Positions 41,221 through 49,699 of a stretch of DNA of 64,000 bases are shown here, piece by piece. The position numbers and the translations under genes are program-made. The stretch is taken from positions 62,001-126,000 of the forward strand of contig CAWCIP010000001.1 in NCBI GenBank assembly GCA_963795665.1. The letters run 5' to 3'. The DNA comes from DASUPK01 sp963795665. Its GTDB lineage: Bacteria; Actinomycetota; Thermoleophilia; Solirubrobacterales; 70-9. Numbering within the stretch: position 1 is the stretch's first letter; each line of letters opens with the position of its first letter. The notes under the pieces were generated by a model. That model was not told the DNA's origin and did not search any database. It worked only from the letters and a program-made list of their open reading frames with translations.

Positions 41221-42354
41221 TCAGAGGCGCCTCTCATACAGCCGGTAGCGCTTGACGACGTGTCCGCCCATGCCCTCCATCGCGCGGTTCATCGGCTCGT
41301 TCGTCTCGAGGATCCATCCGGTCTCGGCGCCGGACACGCCGACCTCGGCCGCCGTCTCGATGTGGCGGACGTAGAAGCGGGCGGCGATGCCCGTGTGCTG
41401 GTACTCCGGCTTGACGCCGAGCGCGAAGACGCGGACCCGGTCGATCTTGCGCTTGCCGAGCAGGAACCGAAGCCAGCCGAGTGGCAGGAGCCTGCCTCCC
41501 ATCTTCTTGGTCACCTGGTTGATGTCCGGGAGGCTGAGCGCCGCCCCCAGGACCTCGCCGTCACGGTCGGCGATGAAGGCCCAGCGCTCGTCGAGGATCT
41601 GCTTCAGATTCTTGGCCTGGAAGGCGACCTCCTCGTCGGTGATCGGGACGAAGCCCCAGTTCTTCTCCCAGGCGGAGTTGTAGACCTCCATGAAGCGCCC
41701 GATCTCGGCCTCCAGGTCCCGCCTGTTCATGTTCCGGACCGTGATCCCGTGCTCCGACTCGACCTTGTCGGCGACCGCGTGAATCGCGTCGGCGAACCTG
41801 TCGCCCTGCTTCAGCTCCCCCATCTCGATGTCCCACATCAACAGGTCCATGGTCTTGCCGTAGCCCAGCGCCTCGATGCGCTCGCGGTAGTACGGGGGAT
41901 GCCAGGGCTGGAGGATCATCGGGTCGATGTCGTAGCCCTCGATCAGCAGGCCGCACTCGTCGTTGGTGGTGAAGTCCATCGGCCCGAGCAGCCGCTCTCG
42001 CCCTCGCTTGTGCACCCACTCCTCTGCGGCCCCGAGCAGCGCCTCGAACACCTCCGGGTCGTCCGGGGCCTCGATGAAGCCGAACTGCCCGTCGCTGCCG
42101 CCCTGGAACTGGTCCCAGCGGCGATCGACCTGGGCCGTGATCCGCCCCACCGGCTCGCCATCCCGCCAGGCCAGGAAGTATTCGGCCTCGGCGTGCTGGA
42201 AGTAGGGGTTCTTCTCCTTGTCGAGGAACTGGCGCCGCTCGTAGATCAGCGGCGGGACCCAGGGAGTGCCCTGGTGGAGCCGAAAGGGGACCTTGATGAA
42301 CTGGTTCAGCTCGCTGCGTCCCTGCACGGGCCTCACCTGTAGGTCGCCTGGCAC
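41221..42354 (-). CDS. GNAT-fold N-acyltransferase-like protein
   Basis: 377 residues from a GTG. The conserved layout starts with WVPPLIYERRQFLDKEKNPYF and AEAEYFLAWRDGEPVGRIT, continues through GPMDFTTNDECGLLIEGYD and ILQPWHPPYYRERIEALGY, and ends with a GNAT-like VFALGVKPEYQHTGIAARFY. The substrate is unknown. It is divergent from the alpha-oxoamine synthase across 36 bp, which suggests a shared pathway; such a pair could make an N-acylated long-chain amino alcohol, but this is inference. The much longer open frame upstream runs antisense to that gene and is discarded. Confidence 0.85.
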   Translation of the reverse strand: MPGDLQVRPVQGRSELNQFIKVPFRLHQGTPWVPPLIYERRQFLDKEKNPYFQHAEAEYFLAWRDGEPVGRITAQVDRRWDQFQGGSDGQFGFIEAPDDPEVFEALLGAAEEWVHKRGRERLLGPMDFTTNDECGLLIEGYDIDPMILQPWHPPYYRERIEALGYGKTMDLLMWDIEMGELKQGDRFADAIHAVADKVESEHGITVRNMNRRDLEAEIGRFMEVYNSAWEKNWGFVPITDEEVAFQAKNLKQILDERWAFIADRDGEVLGAALSLPDINQVTKKMGGRLLPLGWLRFLLGKRKIDRVRVFALGVKPEYQHTGIAARFYVRHIETAAEVGVSGAETGWILETNEPMNRAMEGMGGHVVKRYRLYERRL

Positions 42355-42390
42355 GGCTGCGGACCGTACAAGGTGCGAGACTTCCCGGGC

Positions 42391-43647
42391 ATGTCCGACT
42401 CCACCAGAACCCCGGTGGACGTCTTCGAGAAGGCCCGGACGCACGATCGGGTCGACCAGCTCGAAGCCGCCAAGCAGGGGGACCTCCTCCCTTACTTCAG
42501 GATCCTCGAGTCGCAGGCCGGGCCCGTGGTGGAGATGGAGGGGCGCGAGACCATCATGCTCGGCTCCAACAACTACCTCGGGCTGACCACCGACGAGCGG
42601 GTCAAGCAGGCAGCGCGAGACGCGCTGGAGCAGTACGGGACCGGGGTGACCGGATCCCGCCTGCTGAACGGCACGACGCCCTTGCACATGGAGCTCGAGC
42701 GCGAGCTCGCCGACTGGATGGGGACCGAGGACGTGATCGTCTTCACCACCGGCTACCAGTCGAATCTCGGCGCGATCAGCGCGATCCTGGAGCCCGGCGA
42801 CACGGTGATCTGCGACGCCGGGGACCATGCCTCGATCCTCGATGGCTGCAAGCTCTCCGGCGCCCGCCTCCGGCCATTCCGCCACAACCGGATGGACAAG
42901 CTGGAGACGATGCTGGAGCGCGCCGCCACCGACGAGAGCGGCACCCTCGTGGTGGTCGACGGCGTCTTCTCCATGGAGGGGGACGTCTGCGACCTGCCCC
43001 CGATCGTCGAGCTCTGCCGGCGCTTCGGCGCCCGGCTGATGGTCGACGAGGCCCACGGAGTGGGGGTCCTCGGCAAGCGAGGCGCGGGGGCATGCGAGCT
43101 GTTCGGGCTGGAGGACGACGTCGACCTGCGTATGGGCACGTTCTCCAAGAGCCTCGCCTCCTGCGGGGGCTTCATCGCAGGCTCCGAGGAGGTCGTCGAG
43201 TACCTCAGGATCGCCTCCCGCTCATTCATTTTCAGTGCCTCGGCGGTCCCGGCGGCCGTCGGGGCCGCCCTCGGGGCCCTGCGGATCATCCGGTCAGAGG
43301 GCCCCGAGCTGATGGCTCGCCTGCTCGACAACGCGGCCTATCTGCGCCAGGGGTTCCGCGATCTCGGCCTCAAGGTCGTCGAGCCGGGGACCCTCCCGGA
43401 CGGGACCGAGGCGACGACCCCGGTGGTCCCGGTGATCGTCGGCGAGGACTGGCAGGCAGTCCTGCTCTGGAAGGCACTGTTCGATGAGGGCGTCTACACC
43501 AACGTCGCACTCCATCCCGCGGTCCCGCCGGGTGGCGCGCTCCTCCGGACCAGCCTGATGGCGACGCACGAGCGCGACCAACTCGATCGCGCCCTGGAGA
43601 TCATCGCCGACGTCAAGGGCCGGTTCCCGGACCTGCCCACCGGTTGA
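42391..43647 (+). CDS. Alpha-oxoamine synthase (PLP-dependent; serine palmitoyltransferase / KBL / BioF type)
   Basis: 418 residues. These enzymes condense an amino acid with an acyl-CoA with loss of CO2. PLP features are FTTGYQSNLGAISAI, the HASILDG segment, DGVFSMEGD, DEAHGVGVLGKRG and the lysine at residue 253 in GTFSKSLASCGGF. The FSKS-ASxGG form resembles bacterial serine palmitoyltransferases, but 2-amino-3-ketobutyrate ligase or 8-amino-7-oxononanoate synthase cannot be excluded; no bio or tdh genes are near. A GTG six codons upstream is an alternative start. Confidence 0.9.
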   Translation: MSDSTRTPVDVFEKARTHDRVDQLEAAKQGDLLPYFRILESQAGPVVEMEGRETIMLGSNNYLGLTTDERVKQAARDALEQYGTGVTGSRLLNGTTPLHMELERELADWMGTEDVIVFTTGYQSNLGAISAILEPGDTVICDAGDHASILDGCKLSGARLRPFRHNRMDKLETMLERAATDESGTLVVVDGVFSMEGDVCDLPPIVELCRRFGARLMVDEAHGVGVLGKRGAGACELFGLEDDVDLRMGTFSKSLASCGGFIAGSEEVVEYLRIASRSFIFSASAVPAAVGAALGALRIIRSEGPELMARLLDNAAYLRQGFRDLGLKVVEPGTLPDGTEATTPVVPVIVGEDWQAVLLWKALFDEGVYTNVALHPAVPPGGALLRTSLMATHERDQLDRALEIIADVKGRFPDLPTG

Positions 43648-43769
43648 AAGTCGACGTTTCAGATTTTCAGCCGCCGGGTAGCCAGTACGGTTTCGCCGAT
43701 CCGATGGACGTGCAGTCGACCCGTCCGACAAAAGATCTGCTCTTAGCGAACGGGATGTTCCGTGGGGTG

Positions 43770-43797
43770 TTGACCGTCGGCGCGCCAGGCGTATAAG
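43770..43797 (+). promoter_or_regulatory. Sigma-70 promoter of the mIHF gene, in a 300-bp spacer
   Basis: TTGACC (43770-43775), 16 bp and TATAAG (43792-43797) form a good promoter. The leader of about 145 nt holds a 6-bp GGACGG/CCGTCC hairpin (43834-43863) and an AGGAGGGAG ribosome site before the ATG at 43948. In the first 120 bp of the spacer after 43647 I see nothing recognisable. Confidence 0.65.
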
Positions 43798-43947
43798 TTT
43801 CGCCTCGAGCCGCGCGCTTCCGGGGCAGGGAGCGGACGGGACAGATTTAGGAGAGGACCGTCCACTTCCCCCGGCTCGCCAGAGCACTGGGGCCGTCGGC
43901 GCAACCAAGCCCGCCAACCAATCCTGACCTAGCAGGAGGGAGACAAG

Positions 43948-44367
43948 ATGTCCGCTGCTTCGACGATTTCCCCTGCCCGCCCCCTGTCCATCCCGCATCG
44001 GCGGATCGAACCTACGGTCGTCGAACCACAGACGGAATCGGAGCCGAGACAGCGGGGGACCGCCCAGTGCATGGAGGCCCTTGCCCGCGCCAACGAGGTT
44101 CGCCTTGCCCGAGCTGCGCTCAAGCGCGACATCTGCGCCGGCCACCGCGGCGTCACCGAGGTCATCATCGAGTCCCCCTGGGAGGCCGAGAGCATGAGCC
44201 TCAGCGAGCTCCTCTGCAGCCAGCGCCGCTGGGGACGTGCCCGCTCCCGGAAACTGCTTTCGTCGGCCGCGCTCAGCGAGGGCAAGAAGGTCGGCAGCCT
44301 GACCGAGCGCCAGCGCCGGATCCTCGTCGGTGCCCTCGAGGCGAAGCTGGCCAGCCGGCTGAACTAG
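43948..44367 (+). CDS. Actinobacterial integration host factor (mIHF-like)
   Basis: 139 residues. From about residue 40 the mIHF pattern is clear: an N-terminal helix ALARANEVRLARAALKRDI, then a helix-two-turn-helix region (ALSEGKKVGSLTERQRRILVGAL) that binds DNA. mIHF is a nucleoid-associated protein that bends DNA and supports replication and secondary metabolism. The first 38 residues, rich in Pro and Glu, are an extension not found in short mIHF proteins. A strong promoter and ribosome site suit an abundant protein. Confidence 0.86.
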   Translation: MSAASTISPARPLSIPHRRIEPTVVEPQTESEPRQRGTAQCMEALARANEVRLARAALKRDICAGHRGVTEVIIESPWEAESMSLSELLCSQRRWGRARSRKLLSSAALSEGKKVGSLTERQRRILVGALEAKLASRLN

Positions 44368-44397
44368 CCGCGCACGCCCGGATGGGCGGCGGGCTAC

Positions 44398-44907
44398 TCA
44401 TTCCTTGAGGCGATAGAGGGTGCCGCCCGAGCGGCGGCGGAACGCCGAGGTGAAGAGCCAGGCGGCGCCCCCGAACGCCACCAGCCCCGCGGCGACGCAG
44501 ATCGCGGGGCTCAGCCTCGTCGCCAGGAAGAGGGCACCGAACACCGGAACGCCGATCGCGGCCGAGAGCAGCAGCGTGTGGGAGCGGTATGCGGCGAAGT
44601 GCTCCCGGATCGAGAGCTCCAGTCCCGCCAGCGAGGCCAGGGCGAGGCCGACGGCGAGCATCACGAGGCCCTGCGGCGGAGGGACGAAGAAGCCGGCAAT
44701 CAGCAGAACCACCCCGATGAAGATGACGATCTCCGTCAGCGGGAAGCTGCCCCATGGCGCCGAGGGACGGCCGGGGGTGCCGCGCCGCCGGGCGGTGCGG
44801 GCCCGCTGGGCATCGTCCAGAACCACCGACGATTGCTGGGTCTCGGCTACCGGTTTGCCAGTTGACTGGCGCCGGCGCCGCTTGCGCCGCTGTCGCTTCG
44901 TCGGCAT
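44398..44907 (-). CDS. Four-helix membrane protein of unknown function
   Basis: 169 residues with an extremely basic N-terminus (PTKRQRRKRRRRQ) and four hydrophobic helices (EIVIFIGVVLLIAGFFV, GLVMLAVGLALASLAGLEL, LLLSAAIGVPVFGALFLA, ICVAAGLVAFGGAAWLF). No family is recognised. The beginning overlaps the end of the upstream gene by 61 bp, so one of the two ends may be shorter than drawn. Confidence 0.7.
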   Translation of the reverse strand: MPTKRQRRKRRRRQSTGKPVAETQQSSVVLDDAQRARTARRRGTPGRPSAPWGSFPLTEIVIFIGVVLLIAGFFVPPPQGLVMLAVGLALASLAGLELSIREHFAAYRSHTLLLSAAIGVPVFGALFLATRLSPAICVAAGLVAFGGAAWLFTSAFRRRSGGTLYRLKE

Positions 44908-45464
44908 CGAGATTCAGGGGGCCGAAGCCCCTCGGCTAACGGGCAACCGGAGGAGATCTTGACCCGCCACCAGCCGAGGAGCATCCCGAGGACGCCCCAC
45001 CGCGGCTTGGCATGCCAGTGCTTGCAGCCGGGCTCGCCGATGTCCTCGTTGTAGACGCGCACCCATTTGTACGAGGCGGGATCGGCCGTCATCTTCTCGA
45101 TCAGCTCCCGATTTGTCTCCTCGACGACGGCGTAGTCGTGCAGGTCCGCCCTGACGTCCTGGATCCGGGCGGCCAGTCCGTCGCGGACCTTCTCGAGCTC
45201 GTCGACCGACAGCAGGCGCGGTCCGCCCATGCCGGCGACGGCGAAGTCGATCCCCTTGCGCGGGAAGGCGGAGCCGAACAGCCTGTCGAGGGCGAGCTCC
45301 ATCGCTGCGATCTGACGGCGCAGGTCGGCGCGGGCCTCCCGCTCATCGTGCCGATACAGGGCGGTGTCGAGACCCTCGGGCGGGGCCGGAGGAACCCAGG
45401 ATTCCTCCACTTCCGGCGCGATCTGCACCTCGGGAAGATCGGGGCGTTCGATCAGCTCCTCCAT
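44847..45464 (-). CDS. Hypothetical protein with a C-terminal Cys/His/Trp-rich motif
   Basis: 205 residues. A helical middle part (EREARADLRRQIAAMELAL, KVRDGLAARIQDVRADLHDY) is followed by the striking segment EPGCKHWHAKPRWGVLGMLL and GWWRVKISSGCPLA, with Cys/His pairs that could bind metal. The last 25 residues overlap the next gene and look like low-complexity read-through. I know no function. The gene follows a REP-like repeat. Confidence 0.75.
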   Translation of the reverse strand: MEELIERPDLPEVQIAPEVEESWVPPAPPEGLDTALYRHDEREARADLRRQIAAMELALDRLFGSAFPRKGIDFAVAGMGGPRLLSVDELEKVRDGLAARIQDVRADLHDYAVVEETNRELIEKMTADPASYKWVRVYNEDIGEPGCKHWHAKPRWGVLGMLLGWWRVKISSGCPLAEGLRPPESRCRRSDSGASGAGASQLANR

Positions 45465-45484
45465 CAGTCCTCCTCTGAACCCAG

Positions 45485-45519
45485 TAAACGGGTTGCGCTT
45501 ACGCGACCCTCGAGTCTAC
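45485..45519 (-). repeat. REP-like repeat, copy C
   Basis: TAAACGGGTTGCGC at one end is identical to copy A. The GGGTTGCG/CGCGACCC arms form an 8-bp hairpin around CTTA. The other end has diverged. It lies directly after the stop of the B3/4-domain gene, in terminator position. Confidence 0.45.
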
Positions 45520-46172
45520 GCCCGGAGGGCGCTGCCCGCCACCCATAGGGCCTCCTCCATGGCGATATCCGGTACTCCACGCACGCCGATCGCGACCAGC
45601 AGCACGCGGCTGGTCCCTCGCGTCACGCCTCTGCCCTCGGCCGTCCTGTCGAAGAGGATCCCGAGCGGGCGCTTCTCATCCGCGATCACGATGGTGCCCT
45701 CGGGGAGCGGGGAAACCCTTCCCTCGAATTCCTCGGCCTCGGCCGAGAGACGCATGCCCAGACGGCCTTCGGCCCGGTCCGCATCGAAGGCCCTCAGGGC
45801 CACGCCGACCTCGACCATCGCGATCGTCAGGGCGTCGTCGACGCGATTGCGGCTCTTGAAGCGACCGTCGTGCATGCGCTCGAAGATCAGCTGCTCGATC
45901 GGGGTGCGGCTGGTGTCGGGGTCGAGCCCGATGTGCCTGAAGAAGACACGGTAGGCCCAGGGGATCGGCTTCTGCCGAAGCTGGATCGCCTGCGCTCCGG
46001 CGATCCGGTCGCTGAGCGTGCGCAGCTGCTCCCTGAGGGCCTCCGGGCTCCGGCCGGTCGTCGTCTCCAGGGCCGTCGAGACGATCGAGAGACCGGGGAA
46101 CTCCTCCGCCAGCGCGGGCTCGATCCAACCGGGCTCCGGCGCGACCTCCCATTGATCAGGCAGCTCGGCCAT
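45516..46172 (-). CDS. B3/4 tRNA-binding (PheRS beta-like) domain protein
   Basis: 218 residues. The B3/4 domain, known as the editing module of phenylalanyl-tRNA synthetase beta, is seen in IPWAYRVFFRHIGLDPDTSR, KSRNRVDDALTIAMVEVGVA and AFDADRAEGRLGMRLS. Free-standing versions may deacylate mischarged tRNA, though this is unproven. Its start codon shares one base with the stop of the upstream redoxin gene (TGATG). Confidence 0.86.
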   Translation of the reverse strand: MAELPDQWEVAPEPGWIEPALAEEFPGLSIVSTALETTTGRSPEALREQLRTLSDRIAGAQAIQLRQKPIPWAYRVFFRHIGLDPDTSRTPIEQLIFERMHDGRFKSRNRVDDALTIAMVEVGVALRAFDADRAEGRLGMRLSAEAEEFEGRVSPLPEGTIVIADEKRPLGILFDRTAEGRGVTRGTSRVLLVAIGVRGVPDIAMEEALWVAGSALRA

Positions 46173-46891
46173 CAGCGCAGCGTCGCGGCCCTCCGGTCGG
46201 ATGCGGCGATCAGGGTCTCGACCTTGGAGAAGAACTCCTGGTCATCGAGCCGCCCGATCGATGTGGCCTGGAAGATCCCGCCCGGATAGGCGTATACGAA
46301 GGTCGGGCAGCCTCCCACGCGGTAGAGGTTTGACAGGGCCCCGTCGCGGTCGAGCCCGACCGGATGCGTCCACTGGTGCTCCGCGATCAGCTTGCGCACT
46401 TCGGAGTCCGAGTCGCGGACGTCGATCGCGAGGAAGTTGACCCGGCTCGAGAAGCGGCGGTAGGCGCGCTGGAAGACGTCCTCCTGGTTCTCGCAGTCGC
46501 CTCCCCGCGTGAACCAGAACGACAGGACCAGTGGCTTGTCGAACAGGTCGCAGACCCTGATCGCGCCCGGAACGTCGACCCGGCAAGCGGGTGTCCGCTG
46601 GTTTCCCGAGGGGCACGGGATCCGCGCCGAGTCACAGTCGTCCTGAGCGATGTTGGCATCCCCGCCCGCACCGGTCCGCGCGTCCGGGACGGCGAACTGC
46701 GCCAGCGGCATGTCCCCCTCGTTGCTCGCCCCGAGCACGCCCTTGTTCTGCGTCGAGATCGTGTTGATGCCCGCGATCGCAATCAGGGCGATGAACGCCA
46801 TCCCCACGATCAGCGAGTAGATCGTCGTGCGCCGCGGGCGCTCGCCCGGATCCTTGCCGGAGCCATCGTCTCGTCCAGCGCCGTTCTCCAC
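46172..46891 (-). CDS. Membrane-anchored thioredoxin-fold (redoxin/TlpA-like) protein
   Basis: 239 residues with one N-terminal membrane helix (IYSLIVGMAFIALIAIAGI) and a thioredoxin-like domain outside the membrane: PLVLSFWFTRGGDCENQED, VNFLAIDVRDSDSEVRKLI, HPVGLDRDGALSNLYRVGGC and PTFVYAYPGG (cis-proline). The active-site position has only one cysteine (GGDCENQ) instead of CxxC, so it may not be a disulfide reductase. It is between the B3/4 gene and the RND exporter on the same strand. Confidence 0.85.
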   Translation of the reverse strand: MENGAGRDDGSGKDPGERPRRTTIYSLIVGMAFIALIAIAGINTISTQNKGVLGASNEGDMPLAQFAVPDARTGAGGDANIAQDDCDSARIPCPSGNQRTPACRVDVPGAIRVCDLFDKPLVLSFWFTRGGDCENQEDVFQRAYRRFSSRVNFLAIDVRDSDSEVRKLIAEHQWTHPVGLDRDGALSNLYRVGGCPTFVYAYPGGIFQATSIGRLDDQEFFSKVETLIAASDRRAATLR

Positions 46892-46906
46892 GGCCCCAAT
46901 GGTCCC

Positions 46907-49627
46907 TTATAGAGGGGAATGCCCCGGGGCGAGCGGAGCGGAGCGGGCGCGCGATGGCAGCGGGAAGCCCTCCTCCGCCCAGACCACCGCGGCGGGGAGC
47001 ACCAGCATCACGCCCGCGAGCGCCACCAGCAGGTCGACGACGGTCACGAGCCCGAAGTCGCGGAGCACCGGCGCCACCGAGATCAGGCCGATGTCGTCGA
47101 GCAGCGGCAGGCCGGCGATCGCGAGAACCGCAAAACCGGCGATCGCGGTGACGCCGGAGGCGAGCACCGCCGCGCCTGTGCGGAGGTAGGTTCGCCGCAG
47201 CGCCTCTCCGACCGACAGGCCGGCCTGGCGCTCGGTGGCGTAGCGGGCGGAGAGGATCACGCTGAACTCCGTCGCAATCGCGATCACCAGGGCCCCGAGC
47301 GTGGCCGACATCGGGTTGAGCGAGATCCCCAGTGCCGCAACCACGAGACCGGACCACCCCGTCGCCATCAGCACGGGGATCAACGGCACGATCGCCCGCC
47401 GGATCGAGCGGTAGACCCCCGCCAGCACAACGCCCACCGCCAGCAGGCCGACCAGCGGCAGCCACCAGCGGCTGTGTGAGAGGTCCGTGTTCGCCTCGGC
47501 GGCGAGCACGGGCAGGCCGGCCAGCTCGACGGTCGTCCCGGCGGGTGGCGCCGGGCCATCCGGCGGGTTGATCTGAGAGCGGATGTCGTCGATCAGCTTC
47601 TGCTGGTCCGAGAGCGGCTGCACCCGGATGCCGAAGGCGATGTCCGCGGTGTCCCCGATCGGCGTCGCCCCGGCGGTGGGGCTGCATTCGCCCCTGTGGC
47701 TGATGACGATCTGGGAGATGAAGCAGGGCAGGGCCTGGACGAGAGCGTGGACGTCACCCACGCTCTGGCTCGCCTGCCCGCCCGCTGATGCCGAGGACGC
47801 GTTGGAGCCGCCGAAGAAGTCGGTCAGCGAGAGGGCGGGACAGATCTGGGCGTCGGCGCAGCTCGGATTGGCTCCCGAGAAGCCGTGGCGAGCGAGGACC
47901 CGCTGCTGGAAGCCCTCGGCCCAGGAGATCACGGCGGGGCTGGTCGGATCCTTGGCCTTGATCGTCACGTTGACGTCCCCGGAGATCCCGGTCTGCTTCT
48001 CGAGCTCGTTCAGATCCTTGAGCGCGGCGAGATGAGGCGGCGCCAGATCGCGGATGTCCGTTTCGACGCCGGTGCCGGCGCTCGCCACCCATCCGCAGAC
48101 GGCCAGCAGCAGGCCGGCCGCCAGGACGCGTCGCGGAGTGGCGATCGCCATCGCGATCGCCCCCACCGCGATCGCCTGGAGGCGGGCCGCGGCGCCGCCG
48201 ATCCGCCGGGTGGGCTGGGCGGGCCGTCCCGGCTCGGCCCCGCGCCATGACGAGAGCCCCAGCGCGGCGAGCCCCCCGGTGAGCGCGACGAGGAAGGCGA
48301 GGGCGATCCCGATCACAAGCAGCAACCCGAAGGAGCGCACCAGGGGACTCGGGGAGAGGGCGAAGACGGCGAAGCCCGCGATCGTCGCGACGCACGCCGC
48401 CCCGATCACCGGCCCCCCACCCGCAGCCGCCACCGCCACACCGCGCCCTGGGGCCGCCCCCTCGGCGCGCGCTTCGTTGAATCGCGCCTGGAACTGGATC
48501 GCGTAGTCGACCGCCAGGCCGACGAGCACGGGGAGCATCGCAATCGCCCCGACCGTCAGGGAGCCGCCGAAGAGCGCCACCAGGCCCAGGGTCATCGAAC
48601 CGGCGGCGACCGCGACCGCGAGGGGCAGCAGCCGCAGAGGCCGGGGCAGGATGAGGAGCAGGGTGAGCGCCATCACCAGCCCGGCGACCCCGAGCAGGAG
48701 AAGCGTCTGGTTGCGGAGCTCCCTCGCGCCCGCATCGACGACGACCGGAGCGCCGGTGACGATGTAGCTCCCGTCCGTGAGCTTGAAGCGCGGGTTGGAG
48801 ACGGCCTGGCGGAAGAGGCCGATCGCCTCGTGTCGCTCGGCATCGGTCATGTCCGGGCGCAGCCGGACGATGATCTGCGCGGCGTCCTTGTTCGGGAACA
48901 GGTAGCCGAAGCGCTCCTTGGGCGTCCCAGCCGGCTTCGACTGGTCGAAGACGACGCGGCTGACGAAGTTGGGGTCGTCCAGCCTCGGGACGGATGTGAT
49001 CCCGTACCTGAGCGCCACCTGGATCAGCTGGCTCTGGAACTGGCTGAGCACCTGCTGGGCCGCCGCGTTCCCGGCCTGCTGCTGCTCCGCGCTGGACGCG
49101 CCGCGATTGGCGGCCGCCCGTGCCGCCCTCTGCCCAGCCTCCCGGGCGGCCTGGCTGGCCCCCCCGATCTGGCCCTGCAGGGCCTGCTGGATGCCGGCGA
49201 CGCTCAGGTACAGGAAGGTTCCCGGGCCGAAGACCGAGCGGCTCGGGTGCAGCTTGGCGATCTGGTCGCAGACGGGCGGCAGCGGCTGCTTCGCTCGATG
49301 AGGCAGCGAAGCGGCCAGCTGGGTGCCGCCGGCGAAGCACTCCTCGAGCTCGAAGAGCGGCTCGAGGTCCTTGGTGAGCACGAGCTTGCGCAGGTCCTCC
49401 TTGGCCAGCACGATCACGGGCTCGTCCCCGAACTCCTGGTGGAAGTCCTGGGTCGCCTTGTACTCCGAGGAGCCCTTGCTGACCAGCGTGTCGGTCCCGG
49501 CGTTGGTGTCGAGCTGGGTGGCCGCGAAGATGCCAGCCCCGGTCAGCGCAACGACGGGCGCGATCACCAGCCAGGGCCAGCGCACGGCCACGCCCGCCAC
49601 CCGCTCGAAGAAGCTCCCCGCAGTCAC
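46907..49627 (-). CDS. RND-superfamily exporter (HAE3/MmpL-like)
   Basis: 906 residues with two repeats, each of one helix, a large extracytoplasmic loop and five more helices. The proton-relay-type helix is seen in LPVLVGLAVDYAIQFQARFN and in its second copy TLGALVIAIATEFSVILSAR. In mycobacteria MmpL proteins export envelope lipids, and HAE3 proteins such as HpnN move hopanoids. The gene lies next to an Mla/Mce-type ATPase and permeases, so a lipid substrate is likely. Starts at GTG. Confidence 0.92.
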   Translation of the reverse strand: MTAGSFFERVAGVAVRWPWLVIAPVVALTGAGIFAATQLDTNAGTDTLVSKGSSEYKATQDFHQEFGDEPVIVLAKEDLRKLVLTKDLEPLFELEECFAGGTQLAASLPHRAKQPLPPVCDQIAKLHPSRSVFGPGTFLYLSVAGIQQALQGQIGGASQAAREAGQRAARAAANRGASSAEQQQAGNAAAQQVLSQFQSQLIQVALRYGITSVPRLDDPNFVSRVVFDQSKPAGTPKERFGYLFPNKDAAQIIVRLRPDMTDAERHEAIGLFRQAVSNPRFKLTDGSYIVTGAPVVVDAGARELRNQTLLLLGVAGLVMALTLLLILPRPLRLLPLAVAVAAGSMTLGLVALFGGSLTVGAIAMLPVLVGLAVDYAIQFQARFNEARAEGAAPGRGVAVAAAGGGPVIGAACVATIAGFAVFALSPSPLVRSFGLLLVIGIALAFLVALTGGLAALGLSSWRGAEPGRPAQPTRRIGGAAARLQAIAVGAIAMAIATPRRVLAAGLLLAVCGWVASAGTGVETDIRDLAPPHLAALKDLNELEKQTGISGDVNVTIKAKDPTSPAVISWAEGFQQRVLARHGFSGANPSCADAQICPALSLTDFFGGSNASSASAGGQASQSVGDVHALVQALPCFISQIVISHRGECSPTAGATPIGDTADIAFGIRVQPLSDQQKLIDDIRSQINPPDGPAPPAGTTVELAGLPVLAAEANTDLSHSRWWLPLVGLLAVGVVLAGVYRSIRRAIVPLIPVLMATGWSGLVVAALGISLNPMSATLGALVIAIATEFSVILSARYATERQAGLSVGEALRRTYLRTGAAVLASGVTAIAGFAVLAIAGLPLLDDIGLISVAPVLRDFGLVTVVDLLVALAGVMLVLPAAVVWAEEGFPLPSRARSAPLAPGHSPL

Positions 49628-49650
49628 GAGGCGGAGGTTAGGGAGCGAGT

Positions 49651-49667
49651 ATTAGAGCCGCGCTAAT
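49651..49667. promoter_or_regulatory. Inverted repeat upstream of the RND exporter
   Basis: ATTAG and CTAAT flank 7 bp in an A/T-rich island within GC-rich DNA, 24 bp before the GTG of the RND gene. A TAATAC -10-like box on the minus strand overlaps it, so a bound protein would block that promoter. No regulator can be named. Confidence 0.35.
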
Positions 49668-49699
49668 TACACGCAGGCCGGCGGCGTCCAGGACGCCGC

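Noticed and set aside
42355..43056. N-terminal extension of the GNAT-like gene on the minus strand
   Set aside because: The extra 234 codons are antisense to the alpha-oxoamine synthase and do not resemble the family.
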